Shown here: positions 7,723-15,982 of the stretch, in pieces
How positions within the stretch are numbered: position 1 is the first letter of the stretch
Layout: the number at the start of each line of letters is the position of its first letter
NCBI RefSeq assembly: GCF_030929605.1
Contig: NZ_JAVFVS010000011.1
Span: forward strand, 397,598 to 461,597
Direction: 5' to 3'
Length of the DNA stretch: 64,000 bases
Source: Flavobacterium sp. LHD-80
GTDB lineage: Bacteria > Bacteroidota > Bacteroidia > Flavobacteriales > Flavobacteriaceae
Program-made: the position numbers and the translations under genes
Notes under the pieces: model-generated
Databases searched by the model: none
What the model saw: only the letters and a program-made list of their open reading frames with translations
What the model was told of the DNA's origin: nothing

Positions 7723-8499
7723 ATGAAAACAATTCTATCAACTTCAAACTTAAATATTGGATATAAATCCAAGAAAGCAACTGTGACTATTGCTGAGAAT
7801 TTAAATTTGAATTTAACTTCAGAAAAACTAATTGCTTTGATTGGAGCAAATGGAATTGGGAAATCGACTTTATTGCGAACTATTACCGGAATTCAGCATC
7901 CTTTATCAGGAAATGTTTTTTTGAATGATAAAAATATAAATACTTACAAACCTCTTGATCTAGCACAAAATTTAAGTTTAGTTTTAACCGAAAAACTACC
8001 GCCAAGTAATCTTTCAGTTTTTGAATTGGTCGCACTTGGACGTCAGCCTTACACGAATTGGGTTGGAACTTTAACAGAAACAGATATAGAAAAAGTTCAC
8101 GAGGCAATGCAATTGACACAAATCGAAAATCTCGCTCAAAAAAAGCATTACGAAATAAGCGACGGACAATTACAAAAGGTTTTAATTGCCAGAGCTTTGG
8201 CACAAGATACGCCGCTTATTATTTTAGACGAACCAACAACACATTTAGATTTGCTTCATAAAGTTTCCTTATTTAAATTATTGAAAAAACTTACGCAGGA
8301 AACTCAAAAATGTATTTTATTCTCAACGCACGATATTGATTTGGCCATTCAGTTAAGTGACGAAATGATTATCATGACGCCAGAAAATGTAGTGCAAGAC
8401 GAGCCATGTAATTTAATTTCGAACGGAAGTTTTGCTTCTTTATTCAAAGACGAACATATTATTTTTGATGGAGAAAAAGGGAAGTTTATTGTGACTTAA
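7723..8499 (+). CDS. btuD: ABC transporter ATP-binding protein of the cobalamin/siderophore type
   Basis: This 258-residue ATPase has Walker A GANGIGKST (41-49), Walker B LIILDEP (165-171), an H-loop in STHD, and a signature motif SDGQ (146-149) where SGGQ is usual. It would power import through the adjacent permease. A gap of about 130 bases with a palindrome separates it from btuC, so it may have its own promoter, but order and direction fit one btuFCD system. Confidence 0.87.
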   Translation: MKTILSTSNLNIGYKSKKATVTIAENLNLNLTSEKLIALIGANGIGKSTLLRTITGIQHPLSGNVFLNDKNINTYKPLDLAQNLSLVLTEKLPPSNLSVFELVALGRQPYTNWVGTLTETDIEKVHEAMQLTQIENLAQKKHYEISDGQLQKVLIARALAQDTPLIILDEPTTHLDLLHKVSLFKLLKKLTQETQKCILFSTHDIDLAIQLSDEMIIMTPENVVQDEPCNLISNGSFASLFKDEHIIFDGEKGKFIVT

Positions 8500-8505
8500 T
8501 TTACT

Positions 8506-8538
8506 TTTCCTGCAAGGTTTGAAAAACCTTACAGGAAA
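8506..8538. repeat. hairpin between btuD and trmL
   Basis: The arms TTTCCTGCAAGGTTT and AAACCTTACAGGAAA pair with one G-U and a short loop. It lies between two convergent genes and could help end transcription from either side, but no long U tract follows, so it may be a dispersed repeat. Confidence 0.55.
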
Positions 8539-8576
8539 CCGAAAATATTCGATTAAACAGTTAAACAAATAAACGA

Positions 8577-9032
8577 TTAAACTTTTAAATTAATCTGTCT
8601 CTTAGCTTCGCCAACTACAAAAGCAACAGAATTAGCAATATTAAAAGAACGAATAAGCGGTGACATCGGAATCGTTAAATGATTCTCAAATCGTGCCATA
8701 AACTCTTGGCTTAAACCAACGCTTTCTTTTCCAAAAACCAGCCAGTCTCCATCCTGAAAATCATTTTCTAAATACGATTTGTCAGAATGCGAACTCATTA
8801 AAAATACTCGAGATTGATCCGGAATTTGTTTTACCCATTCGTCAACATTTGGATATTCGGTTACGTCAAGATGAACCCAATAATCCAAACCAGAGCGTTT
8901 TAGGTTTTTGTCATTGATTACAAAGCCAAAAGGATGAATTAAATGAAGTCGGCTTTCTGTACCAACGCACAATCTTCCAATGTTTCCAGTGTTATTTGGT
9001 ATTTCAGGTTCTACAAGAACAACGTTTAGCAT
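8577..9032 (-). CDS. trmL: tRNA (cytidine/uridine-2'-O-)-methyltransferase TrmL
   Basis: This 151-residue SPOUT methyltransferase would methylate the wobble ribose (position 34) of some tRNA-Leu species. The opening MLNVVLVEPEIPNNTGNIGR and the motifs LVFGKESVGL and IPMSPLIRSFNIANSVA form the knotted SAM-binding site typical of TrmL. The length matches the single-domain family. The gene is solitary and convergent with btuD. Confidence 0.93.
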   Translation of the reverse strand: MLNVVLVEPEIPNNTGNIGRLCVGTESRLHLIHPFGFVINDKNLKRSGLDYWVHLDVTEYPNVDEWVKQIPDQSRVFLMSSHSDKSYLENDFQDGDWLVFGKESVGLSQEFMARFENHLTIPMSPLIRSFNIANSVAFVVGEAKRQINLKV

Positions 9033-9123
9033 TTTTTTTGAGTTATGAATTATAAGTTATAAGTTATGAATTTCAGAAATTATCTAATTATCTAATTGTC
9101 ACATTGGCATATTGCCACATTCT

Positions 9124-9690
9124 CTAATTATCAAATTGATCTACTTCGCGAACTTCTCCGGCTTTTAAGTTTTGCAAATATACATTTCCAATCCGAACAC
9201 GAACCAAGCGTAATGTTGGAAAACCAACTGCGGCAGTCATTTTTCGAACTTGACGAAATTTCCCTTCGGTTACCGTAATAGATGCCCAGGAAGTCGGGCC
9301 ATGGCGTTCGTCTCTGATTTTTTTTGCTCTTAGTCCAAAATCTGGAACTTCGGTAACTATCGAAGCTTTGCAGCGTTTTGTTTTGTATTTACCGCCATCA
9401 AGTCCAATTTCGACACCTTTTTGCAATTGTTCAATAGCTTCTGGTGTAATTAAACCATCGACCTGAACATAATATTCTTTTTCGAACTTTTTGCTTCTTA
9501 CGAGTTCACTCATATTGCCGTCAGTGGTTAATAAAAGCAAACCTTCAGAATCTTCGTCCAGTCTTCCAATTGCCATTGTTCCTTCGGGAAAATCATGCAG
9601 TTCGCCCAAAAGCTTTTTCTTTCTTTTTAATTCGTAAATAAATTGGCTCAAATAGCCGTAAGGTTTAAAAAGAATAAAGTGTCTGTGCAT
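9124..9690 (-). CDS. rluE: rRNA pseudouridine synthase of the RluE/RsuA family
   Basis: This 188-residue protein has the catalytic motif GRLDEDSEGLLLLT (aspartate in RLDxDS) and the family pattern KFEKEYYVQVDG and GKFRQVRKM. It lacks an N-terminal S4 domain, as in RluE, which modifies 23S rRNA. The start MHRHFILFKPYGYLSQF keeps the conserved NKPYG-like motif. E. coli RluE targets U2457; the exact site here is inferred from the family only. Confidence 0.85.
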   Translation of the reverse strand: MHRHFILFKPYGYLSQFIYELKRKKKLLGELHDFPEGTMAIGRLDEDSEGLLLLTTDGNMSELVRSKKFEKEYYVQVDGLITPEAIEQLQKGVEIGLDGGKYKTKRCKASIVTEVPDFGLRAKKIRDERHGPTSWASITVTEGKFRQVRKMTAAVGFPTLRLVRVRIGNVYLQNLKAGEVREVDQFDN

Positions 9691-9756
9691 TTTTAATTTT
9701 TTGCAAAGATAGGTTCTTTGGTAAAATTAAAGCAGAAGTTCTGCCTAGAACTGTTT

Positions 9757-9954
9757 TTAGTCTTTCATTTTTTTTAGCCATTGATACACAAACCAAACTA
9801 CAGTTATGGCAAAAACGACAATTAGAAAAGTATAATAATCTTTGAAAAAGTCATGAAAATAACTTCCAATAAAAATATAAGCCGAAGCCATGCATAATTT
9901 AATCAGGATAAATTCGGCATTCGACCAGCATGTTTTGATTTTAAAGAAATTCAT
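9757..9954 (-). CDS. small two-TM membrane protein, unknown function
   Basis: This 65-residue protein has two hydrophobic stretches (about 17-34 and 40-58) and a basic C-terminus WLKKMKD. It starts with ATG at 9954 and stands alone, divergent from the next gene. I do not recognise the family. Confidence 0.6.
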   Translation of the reverse strand: MNFFKIKTCWSNAEFILIKLCMASAYIFIGSYFHDFFKDYYTFLIVVFAITVVWFVYQWLKKMKD

Positions 9955-10097
9955 AGTAATACAAATTGTTAAGTTGCTTTAAATAAAGGTAGTGAATTTT
10001 GAAAGATGGCAATTATAAAACAAAAGCAATGTCAAGTCGTAAAATGTTCCGATTTAGAATTCGTAATATTATAGTTAGAACGCAAAATAATAAAGTT

Positions 10098-10472
10098 ATG
10101 GAAACGAATAATTTAGGATCAAAAAAAATAAACGGAGTACAAAAAAACATAGACGATACAAAAGGAAAAAATGTTTCGCATGATGGCAAAGCTGATGATG
10201 CTAATTTGAAAAAAGAAGTTGTCGCAGATAAAGATGGAAACAAAGAAATTGTAGAAAGAGCTCGAAATGAAAATGAAGAAATCAAAAAAGTTTCTGATGA
10301 CATAAATCCGAATAATCCAAATGCAAATCGAGGTGTAGAAACGGATGAAGAAGCCAATAAAACAGTCGAAAATAAGGACAGGAATTCAGATATCACTCCA
10401 AACCGTTATCCAAACTCAAATCCAGAAAGTCATAAAGACAGAGGAAACATGAAATTAGACGAAGAAAGCTGA
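10098..10472 (+). CDS. small hydrophilic, probably disordered protein
   Basis: From the ATG at 10098 this is a 124-residue protein made almost only of Asn, Lys, Asp, Glu and Gly, with no hydrophobic core, so it is likely unstructured. Longer reading frames begin at 9999 (TTG) or 10029 (ATG), but their added basic, hydrophobic segment is unlike the rest. Such proteins in Flavobacteria are often stress-related, though nothing in the sequence proves that. Compare the acidic protein at 41016-41315. Confidence 0.6.
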   Translation: METNNLGSKKINGVQKNIDDTKGKNVSHDGKADDANLKKEVVADKDGNKEIVERARNENEEIKKVSDDINPNNPNANRGVETDEEANKTVENKDRNSDITPNRYPNSNPESHKDRGNMKLDEES

Positions 10473-10624
10473 ATTTATAAGGATTTTTTTGTTTGCAGAA
10501 GGATTTTTAACATCAAATAACATTTGTTACGATATCAAGTTAATGTTATGGTAAACTCAAGTTTTGAGTCGGTCATCGAGTAAGAACTTCGTAAATTGTA
10601 AGGACAAATTTAAATTATAAGAAC

Positions 10625-11377
10625 ATGGCACTTTTAGAAAACAAAGTGGCTTTTGTATCTGGTGGAGGTTCAGGAATTGGCCGCGCTGTTGCAGAAGCTT
10701 ATGCTCAAGAAGGAGCAAAAGTTGTCCTTTCGGATATTAACGTTGAACACGGTGAAGAAACCGTAAAAATTATAAAAGACAGTGGGGGTGAAGCCTTTTT
10801 TGTAAAAGGAGATTCATCGAGCGCAAGCGATAACAAACACATGGTTGAGGTTGCTGTTTCAAAATACGGCCGACTTGATATTGCTTGTAATAACGCAGGA
10901 ATGGGCGGACCCGCAAAACCTACTGGAGAATATGAGCCAGAAGCTTGGGATCGTGTAATTGCACTTAATTTAAGTGGTGTTTTTTATGCGTGCCGCTATC
11001 AATTGGAACAAATGGAAAAAAATGGCGGTGGAAGCATTGTTAATATTGCTTCAATTCATGGTCAGGTTGCTGCGCCAAATAGCCCGGCTTATACGGCTTC
11101 AAAACATGGAGTTGTGGGGTTAACAAAAAATATTGCAGCCGAATATGCTTTAAAAAATATTCGTTGTAATGCTGTTGGTCCAGGTTATATTGAAACAGCT
11201 TTGTTAAAAGATAATCTAACAGATAATATGATGGATGCGGTTGCTGCAAAAGCGCCAATGAACCGTTTAGGAACTGCTAAAGAAGTTGCTGATTTGGTTG
11301 TATTTTTAAGTTCTGAAAAATCTTCTTTTACAACAGGAAGCTACATAATTGCTGATGGAGGTTATACCGCAATTTAA
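10625..11377 (+). CDS. SDR-family oxidoreductase
   Basis: This 250-residue classical short-chain dehydrogenase has the nucleotide-binding motif GGGSGIGR (13-20), an aspartate in LSDIN (D37) that favours NAD(H), NNAG (89-92), and the catalytic S143, Y156 and K160 (YTASK). The C-terminal FTTGSYIIADGGYTA is standard. The substrate cannot be told; relatives are often labelled glucose dehydrogenase or 3-oxoacyl reductase-like. It has its own terminator just downstream. Confidence 0.9.
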   Translation: MALLENKVAFVSGGGSGIGRAVAEAYAQEGAKVVLSDINVEHGEETVKIIKDSGGEAFFVKGDSSSASDNKHMVEVAVSKYGRLDIACNNAGMGGPAKPTGEYEPEAWDRVIALNLSGVFYACRYQLEQMEKNGGGSIVNIASIHGQVAAPNSPAYTASKHGVVGLTKNIAAEYALKNIRCNAVGPGYIETALLKDNLTDNMMDAVAAKAPMNRLGTAKEVADLVVFLSSEKSSFTTGSYIIADGGYTAI

Positions 11378-11393
11378 AATAATTATAAAATTG

Positions 11394-11428
11394 AAAAAGG
11401 CTGTCTATTTTGTAGACAGCCTTTTTTT
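11394..11428. terminator. bidirectional intrinsic terminator
   Basis: The hairpin AGGCTGTCTA / TAGACAGCCT is flanked by an A run before and a T run after. It can serve the SDR gene on the plus strand and the MepB-like gene on the minus strand. Confidence 0.9.
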
Positions 11429-11431
11429 GTA

Positions 11432-11959
11432 TTAATAGGCAATTAATTTTTTAAAAACATCAAAATCTGGTTCTGGAATTATTGGGTGAAAATATTCCAA
11501 TTGCCATTGCTGTGTTTTTTTTGCTTGTTTGCTTTCTGTTTCATCCCATGGCGGGTAAACTCTAATAGCTCTTTTTCCTTCATGGGTTTTTGTAGAAAAA
11601 ACACCTTTTTCAAGCAAAACATTTTTTGGGAAAATGAATTGCCCCAAAAGAGCCTCTTTTCGAACACTTACAATAACAAAATCGATAGCGTCGTCAAAAT
11701 CAAATGGTTCAATGATTCCAAGTCGGGTTCGTTTCCACAAAGTGACAAATTGCCCTGTTTTTGTTGGCGTAATTTTAGCCTCACGATAACAAATGTGTTT
11801 TTCATTCATTAAAAAACGATACGCACTGTAGTCAATGCTCTCACTTTCTTGCTGTGGCTGTGTGCAGTCAAAATCAAAGCAATCATAAACCAGTTCTTTG
11901 GCTAAAATTAAATCCTTGGGGAAAGATTTGTGGTTCGACCAGTGGTTTTTTACGATCAT
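11432..11959 (-). CDS. MepB-family protein
   Basis: From the ATG at 11959 this is a 175-residue protein; an upstream TTG at 11992 would add 11 residues. The order AKITPTKTGQFVTLWKR, PFDFDDAIDFVIV, GQFIFPKNVLLEKGV, KRAIRVYPPWDE and QWQLEYF is that of the MepB family, named after a gene beside the staphylococcal mepRA locus. No biochemical role is established. It stands alone, downstream of the anti-sigma-like gene with the same orientation. Confidence 0.8.
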   Translation of the reverse strand: MIVKNHWSNHKSFPKDLILAKELVYDCFDFDCTQPQQESESIDYSAYRFLMNEKHICYREAKITPTKTGQFVTLWKRTRLGIIEPFDFDDAIDFVIVSVRKEALLGQFIFPKNVLLEKGVFSTKTHEGKRAIRVYPPWDETESKQAKKTQQWQLEYFHPIIPEPDFDVFKKLIAY

Positions 11960-12052
11960 TTTGAGAAGACTGGCTTTTAGGCTTGTTTTCAAAATTATGT
12001 AGGTTTAGGGGGTTACGTAGGTTTGGGGATGTTAAATAGTTTGTATTTTTTT

Positions 12053-13912
12053 TTAAAATGAAACATTCAATCCAAAATTCAATCCCCACTGGAATTGATT
12101 GAAAGACTGCGTGCTCAAAGGGTTAATATAATAGTTCATTGCTGGTTCTACAAATATATTTGTTTTTTTATAAACTCGGTATTGTACTGTCGTGCTCAAA
12201 GTTGAACCGTAAACAAAATCATTTGCGTTTTCGTTTTCGCCAATTGTATTTCCGTCAAGAGCCATATTGTTTGCAATTAATTTTCCAACAAAACCGCCAG
12301 TATTTAAACTGATGCTTGCTTTGTTTTTCGAAAATACAGCATACGAAACTTCTAAAGGCATTTCAATATATTTCAAACTTTGATCTAAATTTCCACTTGC
12401 TAAGTTGTCACTTTTTAATGCATTTTTTGTGGTGTTAGATACAAGTACATAACCTGTTTCAGTTGCAATTTGAGGAACTGTTCCATTCTGAACAAAATAG
12501 TCGCTGGTTCCTAAAAATGCATTATTTTTCGTGCTAATATAGGAAACATTTGCAACACTTTGTCCTAATTCATTTATTTTAAATCCAGATCCCACAGCCC
12601 ATTTTTTATTTAGCTTGTATTTCGTTTTTACCCCAAAACTGCTGCTTTGTTTTGAATCGTTAGTGTTGCCCAGCGTTTTGTCGTTTTTGTAATTTTCAGA
12701 ACCTGCAACTCCGGCAAAAACTTCAAGCGCCCATTTTTCGCCAGTTGAAGGAGTTTTAGGATTTTTTTCTTTCTCTTTTTTCACTTCTGGAGCTACAATT
12801 CCTTTTTCAAGATTTTGAAGTTCTGCTAATTGTACAGAATCCTGTTTGCTTAAAACATCATTGAATTTCGAATTGCTTTTCTGTGTATTATCTGCAATTG
12901 CTTTTTCTGATTTTTGAGCATTATTAACAGTTTCCTTTTTATTTTCAGAAAGCATATTTTGCTTGCGTTCTGATGTGTTTTTATTCGAAGAATTTAAAGC
13001 AATAGTATTTGCATTCGAATTCAAATTGTTTCCAAAAACAGAATTTGGAAGCTGATTTTTCGAAGCCTTGTTAAATGAATTTGTCTTATTTCCAGTAAAT
13101 GTTTTTTCGGCTAAAACTTTGTCAAGATTTCTTTTTTCGTTTTCAGCAGATTGATTTTTTTGCGCAACATTAAATCCGTTTTGTTTCTGCGAAGAATAAT
13201 TTTTAACCGCTAAACCTTGATTTGAATTTACTTTCTCAGTATTTAATTTTTGGGTTTCCGAAGTACTCAACTGATTTTTTTCTGCTGCATTAAATTTATT
13301 TTGTTTGTCAGAATTATAATTTTTAACGGCAATTCCTTGATTCAGATTTCCTTTTTCCGAATTTGATTTTTGGTTTCCAGAAACAGAAAATTGATTTTTG
13401 TTTTTCGTTGCCTCATTTCCTTCGGCGACAGCCTGATTAGAATTGCTGTTTACACTATTTGATTTTGATTCAGTTGTTTTTGAATTTCGTTCCAATTTTG
13501 AATCGGCATTAGCAACAGCTGTTTCTTCTGTTGAATTTACAGACGAATTATTAGCTGGATCTAAAGCTTTTTCAGAATTCGGGTTTACAATGTCATTTTT
13601 ATTATCTTCTGAATTTTGATCATTTGCCGAAGCTGGTTTTTTGTGGTTTTCACCATTTTTATTTTCATCAAGAACTACATTGTTTTTTTCTAAAGAAGTA
13701 CCAGTATTGATTGAATTGCCAGAGTCAGACAAAACAGCAGGAAGCGATAGGCACAATAATAAGCATGCAGCCGCTGACCACCAAAGAATAACTCTCTTCT
13801 TCTTTTTAGGTTTATCTAGTTTTTCCTCAATTCCAGCCCATAGTTCTGGCGGCGGAACACTCGAAAAGTGTTCCATTGATGAAAAAATATCTTCTATTTT
13901 CTGCTTCTTCAT
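12053..13912 (-). CDS. anti-sigma-like N-terminus fused to a periplasmic repeat region and an outer-membrane beta-barrel
   Basis: This 619-residue protein has four parts: a cytoplasmic segment (1-40, with PPPELWAGIEEKL as in anti-sigma-like proteins of the phylum), one membrane helix (about 41-60), a long Asn/Lys/Ser-rich low-complexity stretch (65-370) and a C-terminal beta-barrel-like domain (about 393-619) ending in phenylalanine. Imperfect repeats of about 40 residues beginning KNQ occur at 172-284. The start overlaps the end of the ECF sigma gene by four bases (ATGA), so both are co-translated. The layout suggests a single chain reaching from cytoplasm to outer membrane that could hold the sigma factor; this is inference. 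Confidence 0.75.
   Translation of the reverse strand: MKKQKIEDIFSSMEHFSSVPPPELWAGIEEKLDKPKKKKRVILWWSAAACLLLCLSLPAVLSDSGNSINTGTSLEKNNVVLDENKNGENHKKPASANDQNSEDNKNDIVNPNSEKALDPANNSSVNSTEETAVANADSKLERNSKTTESKSNSVNSNSNQAVAEGNEATKNKNQFSVSGNQKSNSEKGNLNQGIAVKNYNSDKQNKFNAAEKNQLSTSETQKLNTEKVNSNQGLAVKNYSSQKQNGFNVAQKNQSAENEKRNLDKVLAEKTFTGNKTNSFNKASKNQLPNSVFGNNLNSNANTIALNSSNKNTSERKQNMLSENKKETVNNAQKSEKAIADNTQKSNSKFNDVLSKQDSVQLAELQNLEKGIVAPEVKKEKEKNPKTPSTGEKWALEVFAGVAGSENYKNDKTLGNTNDSKQSSSFGVKTKYKLNKKWAVGSGFKINELGQSVANVSYISTKNNAFLGTSDYFVQNGTVPQIATETGYVLVSNTTKNALKSDNLASGNLDQSLKYIEMPLEVSYAVFSKNKASISLNTGGFVGKLIANNMALDGNTIGENENANDFVYGSTLSTTVQYRVYKKTNIFVEPAMNYYINPLSTQSFNQFQWGLNFGLNVSF
13061..13399 (-). repeat. 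coding tandem repeats of about 40 residues
   Basis: Residues 172-211, 212-251 and 252-284 of the barrel protein align to each other: each opens with KNQ, and the first two share a core NQGxAVKNYxSxKQNxFN. They form part of the likely periplasmic linker. Confidence 0.75.
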
Positions 13913-14460
13913 GCTATCTTAAAATTTTTTATGCTCAAAATCCGTTTCTGCAAAATACCCTTTGCTCTATTTAAATTTGATTTTGACGTTCCTTCTGAAA
14001 TCTTCAATAATTCGGCTATTTCTTTATGTTTCATATGTTCAAAAACATATAAGTTAAAAACCGTTCGATATTGATCGGGTAAATCCCGTATGTATTCTAA
14101 TAATTTTTCTTTTTCTATCGGAATGGTTTCTAATTCTTCTTCTTCGATAAAATCAGTATCAGGATCAAAAACATCTAAAAAGAAACTCTCTTTTTTCTTC
14201 TTATTTAAAGTCTCAATAAGTTTGTTGATGAAAATCCGTTTTAGCCAGCCTTCAAAACTTCCTTCAAATTTATATTGGCTTATCTTCTGAAAAACGATCA
14301 CAAATGCTTCTTGGAAAACATCTTTGGCATCATCTTCATTTTTCATATACTTTAGACAAATACCGTATAGAACCGGAGAAAACAGCTGATAAATTTTCAG
14401 CTGTCCTGCTCGGTCATTCTGCATGCATTGCCTAATGTATTTTTCTAAATCGTCTTTCAA
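13909..14460 (-). CDS. ECF-type RNA polymerase sigma-70 factor
   Basis: This 183-residue protein has a region 2 (LYGICLKYMKNEDDAKDVFQ, FEGWLKRIFINKLIE) and a region 4 (LPDQYRTVFNLYVFEHMKHK, IAELLKISEGTSKSNLNRAK) as in Bacteroidota ECF factors. The full-length start is a TTG at 14460, giving the expected N-terminus LEKYIRQCMQNDR; the first ATG would drop 12 residues. It is the first gene of a two-gene unit with the anti-sigma-like barrel protein, which probably controls it. Confidence 0.9.
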   Translation of the reverse strand: MKDDLEKYIRQCMQNDRAGQLKIYQLFSPVLYGICLKYMKNEDDAKDVFQEAFVIVFQKISQYKFEGSFEGWLKRIFINKLIETLNKKKKESFFLDVFDPDTDFIEEEELETIPIEKEKLLEYIRDLPDQYRTVFNLYVFEHMKHKEIAELLKISEGTSKSNLNRAKGILQKRILSIKNFKIA

Positions 14461-14511
14461 AAAAGTGGTATTGTTTGGTCTTTCAAAAATAGTTTTTATA
14501 AACTTAAAAAA

Positions 14512-14910
14512 CTATCTTTTAAAGATACTGCGTGCAGCATCTTGATTATTGCTTACAATGGTTAGGTTTTGATTGTCAAGGTTTTCTATTACGTATGTTT
14601 TGCCTTCAAAGGTAATCAGGTCGTGTTCTGCATGATCAGAAAAGCCAATTCCTTTTCCTATTTCATACGTGCTGTTTCTGATTTCAATATCATTTTTATA
14701 CGTGATAACTCTTCCTTCTGGGGTAAAAATTACCTTTTTTGTAAACCCAGCAGTTTTTGGTGTCGCTGTATAAGGATTGCTCACTCCTCCAAGAGATTTT
14801 TCCCAGATCCAAGTATTCACAATTGATCCCGAATTTACATTCGAAGAATCAATCGAATAGGCTGTTGAAAAAAGGCCAAAAACAATTAGTAATAAAAAAT
14901 GCTTTTTCAT
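14512..14910 (-). CDS. exported hypothetical protein, lipocalin-like size
   Basis: This 132-residue protein has a clear signal peptide (MKKHFLLLIVFGLFSTAYS). The mature part (TWIWEKSLGG, KKVIFTPEGRVITYKN, TYEIGKGIG) resembles small secreted lipocalin-like proteins common in Flavobacteria, but I cannot name the family firmly. It follows the 291-residue lipoprotein gene after eight bases, so they are probably one operon. Confidence 0.65.
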   Translation of the reverse strand: MKKHFLLLIVFGLFSTAYSIDSSNVNSGSIVNTWIWEKSLGGVSNPYTATPKTAGFTKKVIFTPEGRVITYKNDIEIRNSTYEIGKGIGFSDHAEHDLITFEGKTYVIENLDNQNLTIVSNNQDAARSIFKR

Positions 14911-14918
14911 ACTTAAGA

Positions 14919-15794
14919 TTATTTTAAACTTGTGATTTTATCTTTGATTGCTTTTTTGAAAGCTTTGATTTCTGTGCTTTGATCAGCTGTATCGTTGTTG
15001 TCAATAAAAATTTTAGTTGTAGATGCTCCTTGTTTTAATTGGAAGAAAATACCACCTTGATCTGCTGCATCTGGAGAACCATATGTTTTAGTTTGTCCTT
15101 TTAGAGTGTAAATTTCTGCAGGAATGCTTTTTGTAAATTCTGTATATTCATTTCTTTTTGTTTTAGCAAAATAAGCTGACTGCTCAAAGTTGAAGTTTCC
15201 AGACGCGGTGCTAATTAATTTTAGAATGTTAAAATCATTCAGCTGAAAGAAGTTTTGACAGTCAGAACCTGAACAATTTCCAAAATAGCTTCCAATAATA
15301 ATGTTATCTGTAGTTTCAGTAGTTTTGATAAAAATGATTGTTTTGTCTGATTTCGGAATCAAAATGAAATCTGAAGGGTAAGTTGCAGTTGAAGAAATAT
15401 TTTCTCCTGCCTGCGGTCCGCTTTCATAATAGCTAATCACAATTTCACATTTATTTTCAACAATAGAAGTCATTTTTATAGAATATCCAGTTGTTGTTTT
15501 CATTCCTGAAAAAACACCAACCAGCATGTTTTTAGAAAAATCGATGTTTGCATCAGTAGCAACCGGACATGTATTTTCGTGTTTTGTAAAAAGGGAAGTC
15601 ATTTTTTCTTGATTCATTACCACAACAGCTGCAGGATTGTTTGGCAAATTTTTAATCGCATAATTGCACAAAAGTGGGAAACCTGTAAATCCTAAGTCTG
15701 TATTTGCACCACAATCAACATTCATATCATCATTTCCAAGTGAGCAAGCACTCAATCCAAAAGCTATAAATAAGCTCAACATTAATTTTTTCAT
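14919..15794 (-). CDS. lipoprotein with PrcB-like domain
   Basis: This 291-residue lipoprotein has a lipobox LSAC with Cys17. Residues about 90-160 (IDFSKNMLVGVFSGMKTTTG, YSIKMTSIVENK, YPSDFILIPK) resemble the PrcB C-terminal domain, which assists a protease in Treponema. The rest is unassigned. It is upstream of the small exported protein at 14512-14910 on the same strand. Confidence 0.65.
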   Translation of the reverse strand: MKKLMLSLFIAFGLSACSLGNDDMNVDCGANTDLGFTGFPLLCNYAIKNLPNNPAAVVVMNQEKMTSLFTKHENTCPVATDANIDFSKNMLVGVFSGMKTTTGYSIKMTSIVENKCEIVISYYESGPQAGENISSTATYPSDFILIPKSDKTIIFIKTTETTDNIIIGSYFGNCSGSDCQNFFQLNDFNILKLISTASGNFNFEQSAYFAKTKRNEYTEFTKSIPAEIYTLKGQTKTYGSPDAADQGGIFFQLKQGASTTKIFIDNNDTADQSTEIKAFKKAIKDKITSLK

Positions 15795-15982
15795 TGTATT
15801 ATTTTAATAGGTTATACTTTGTAGATGGCTGAGGTTTAAAAAGGTTGCGTCTAAAATATTTTTTTCTTCATTTTTTTTAAAATGTTTGTTTAATTTAGAA
15901 TGTTCACGAATTAGTGAAATTTTAAATTTTAAAAATCAGAACTACGTATTATTGCGTACTTTTACTTAAAAAAAACTTAGTT

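Noticed and set aside
10013..10396. 127-residue minus-strand frame
   Set aside because: Mirror of the Asn/Lys-rich gene on the plus strand; composition explains the open frame.
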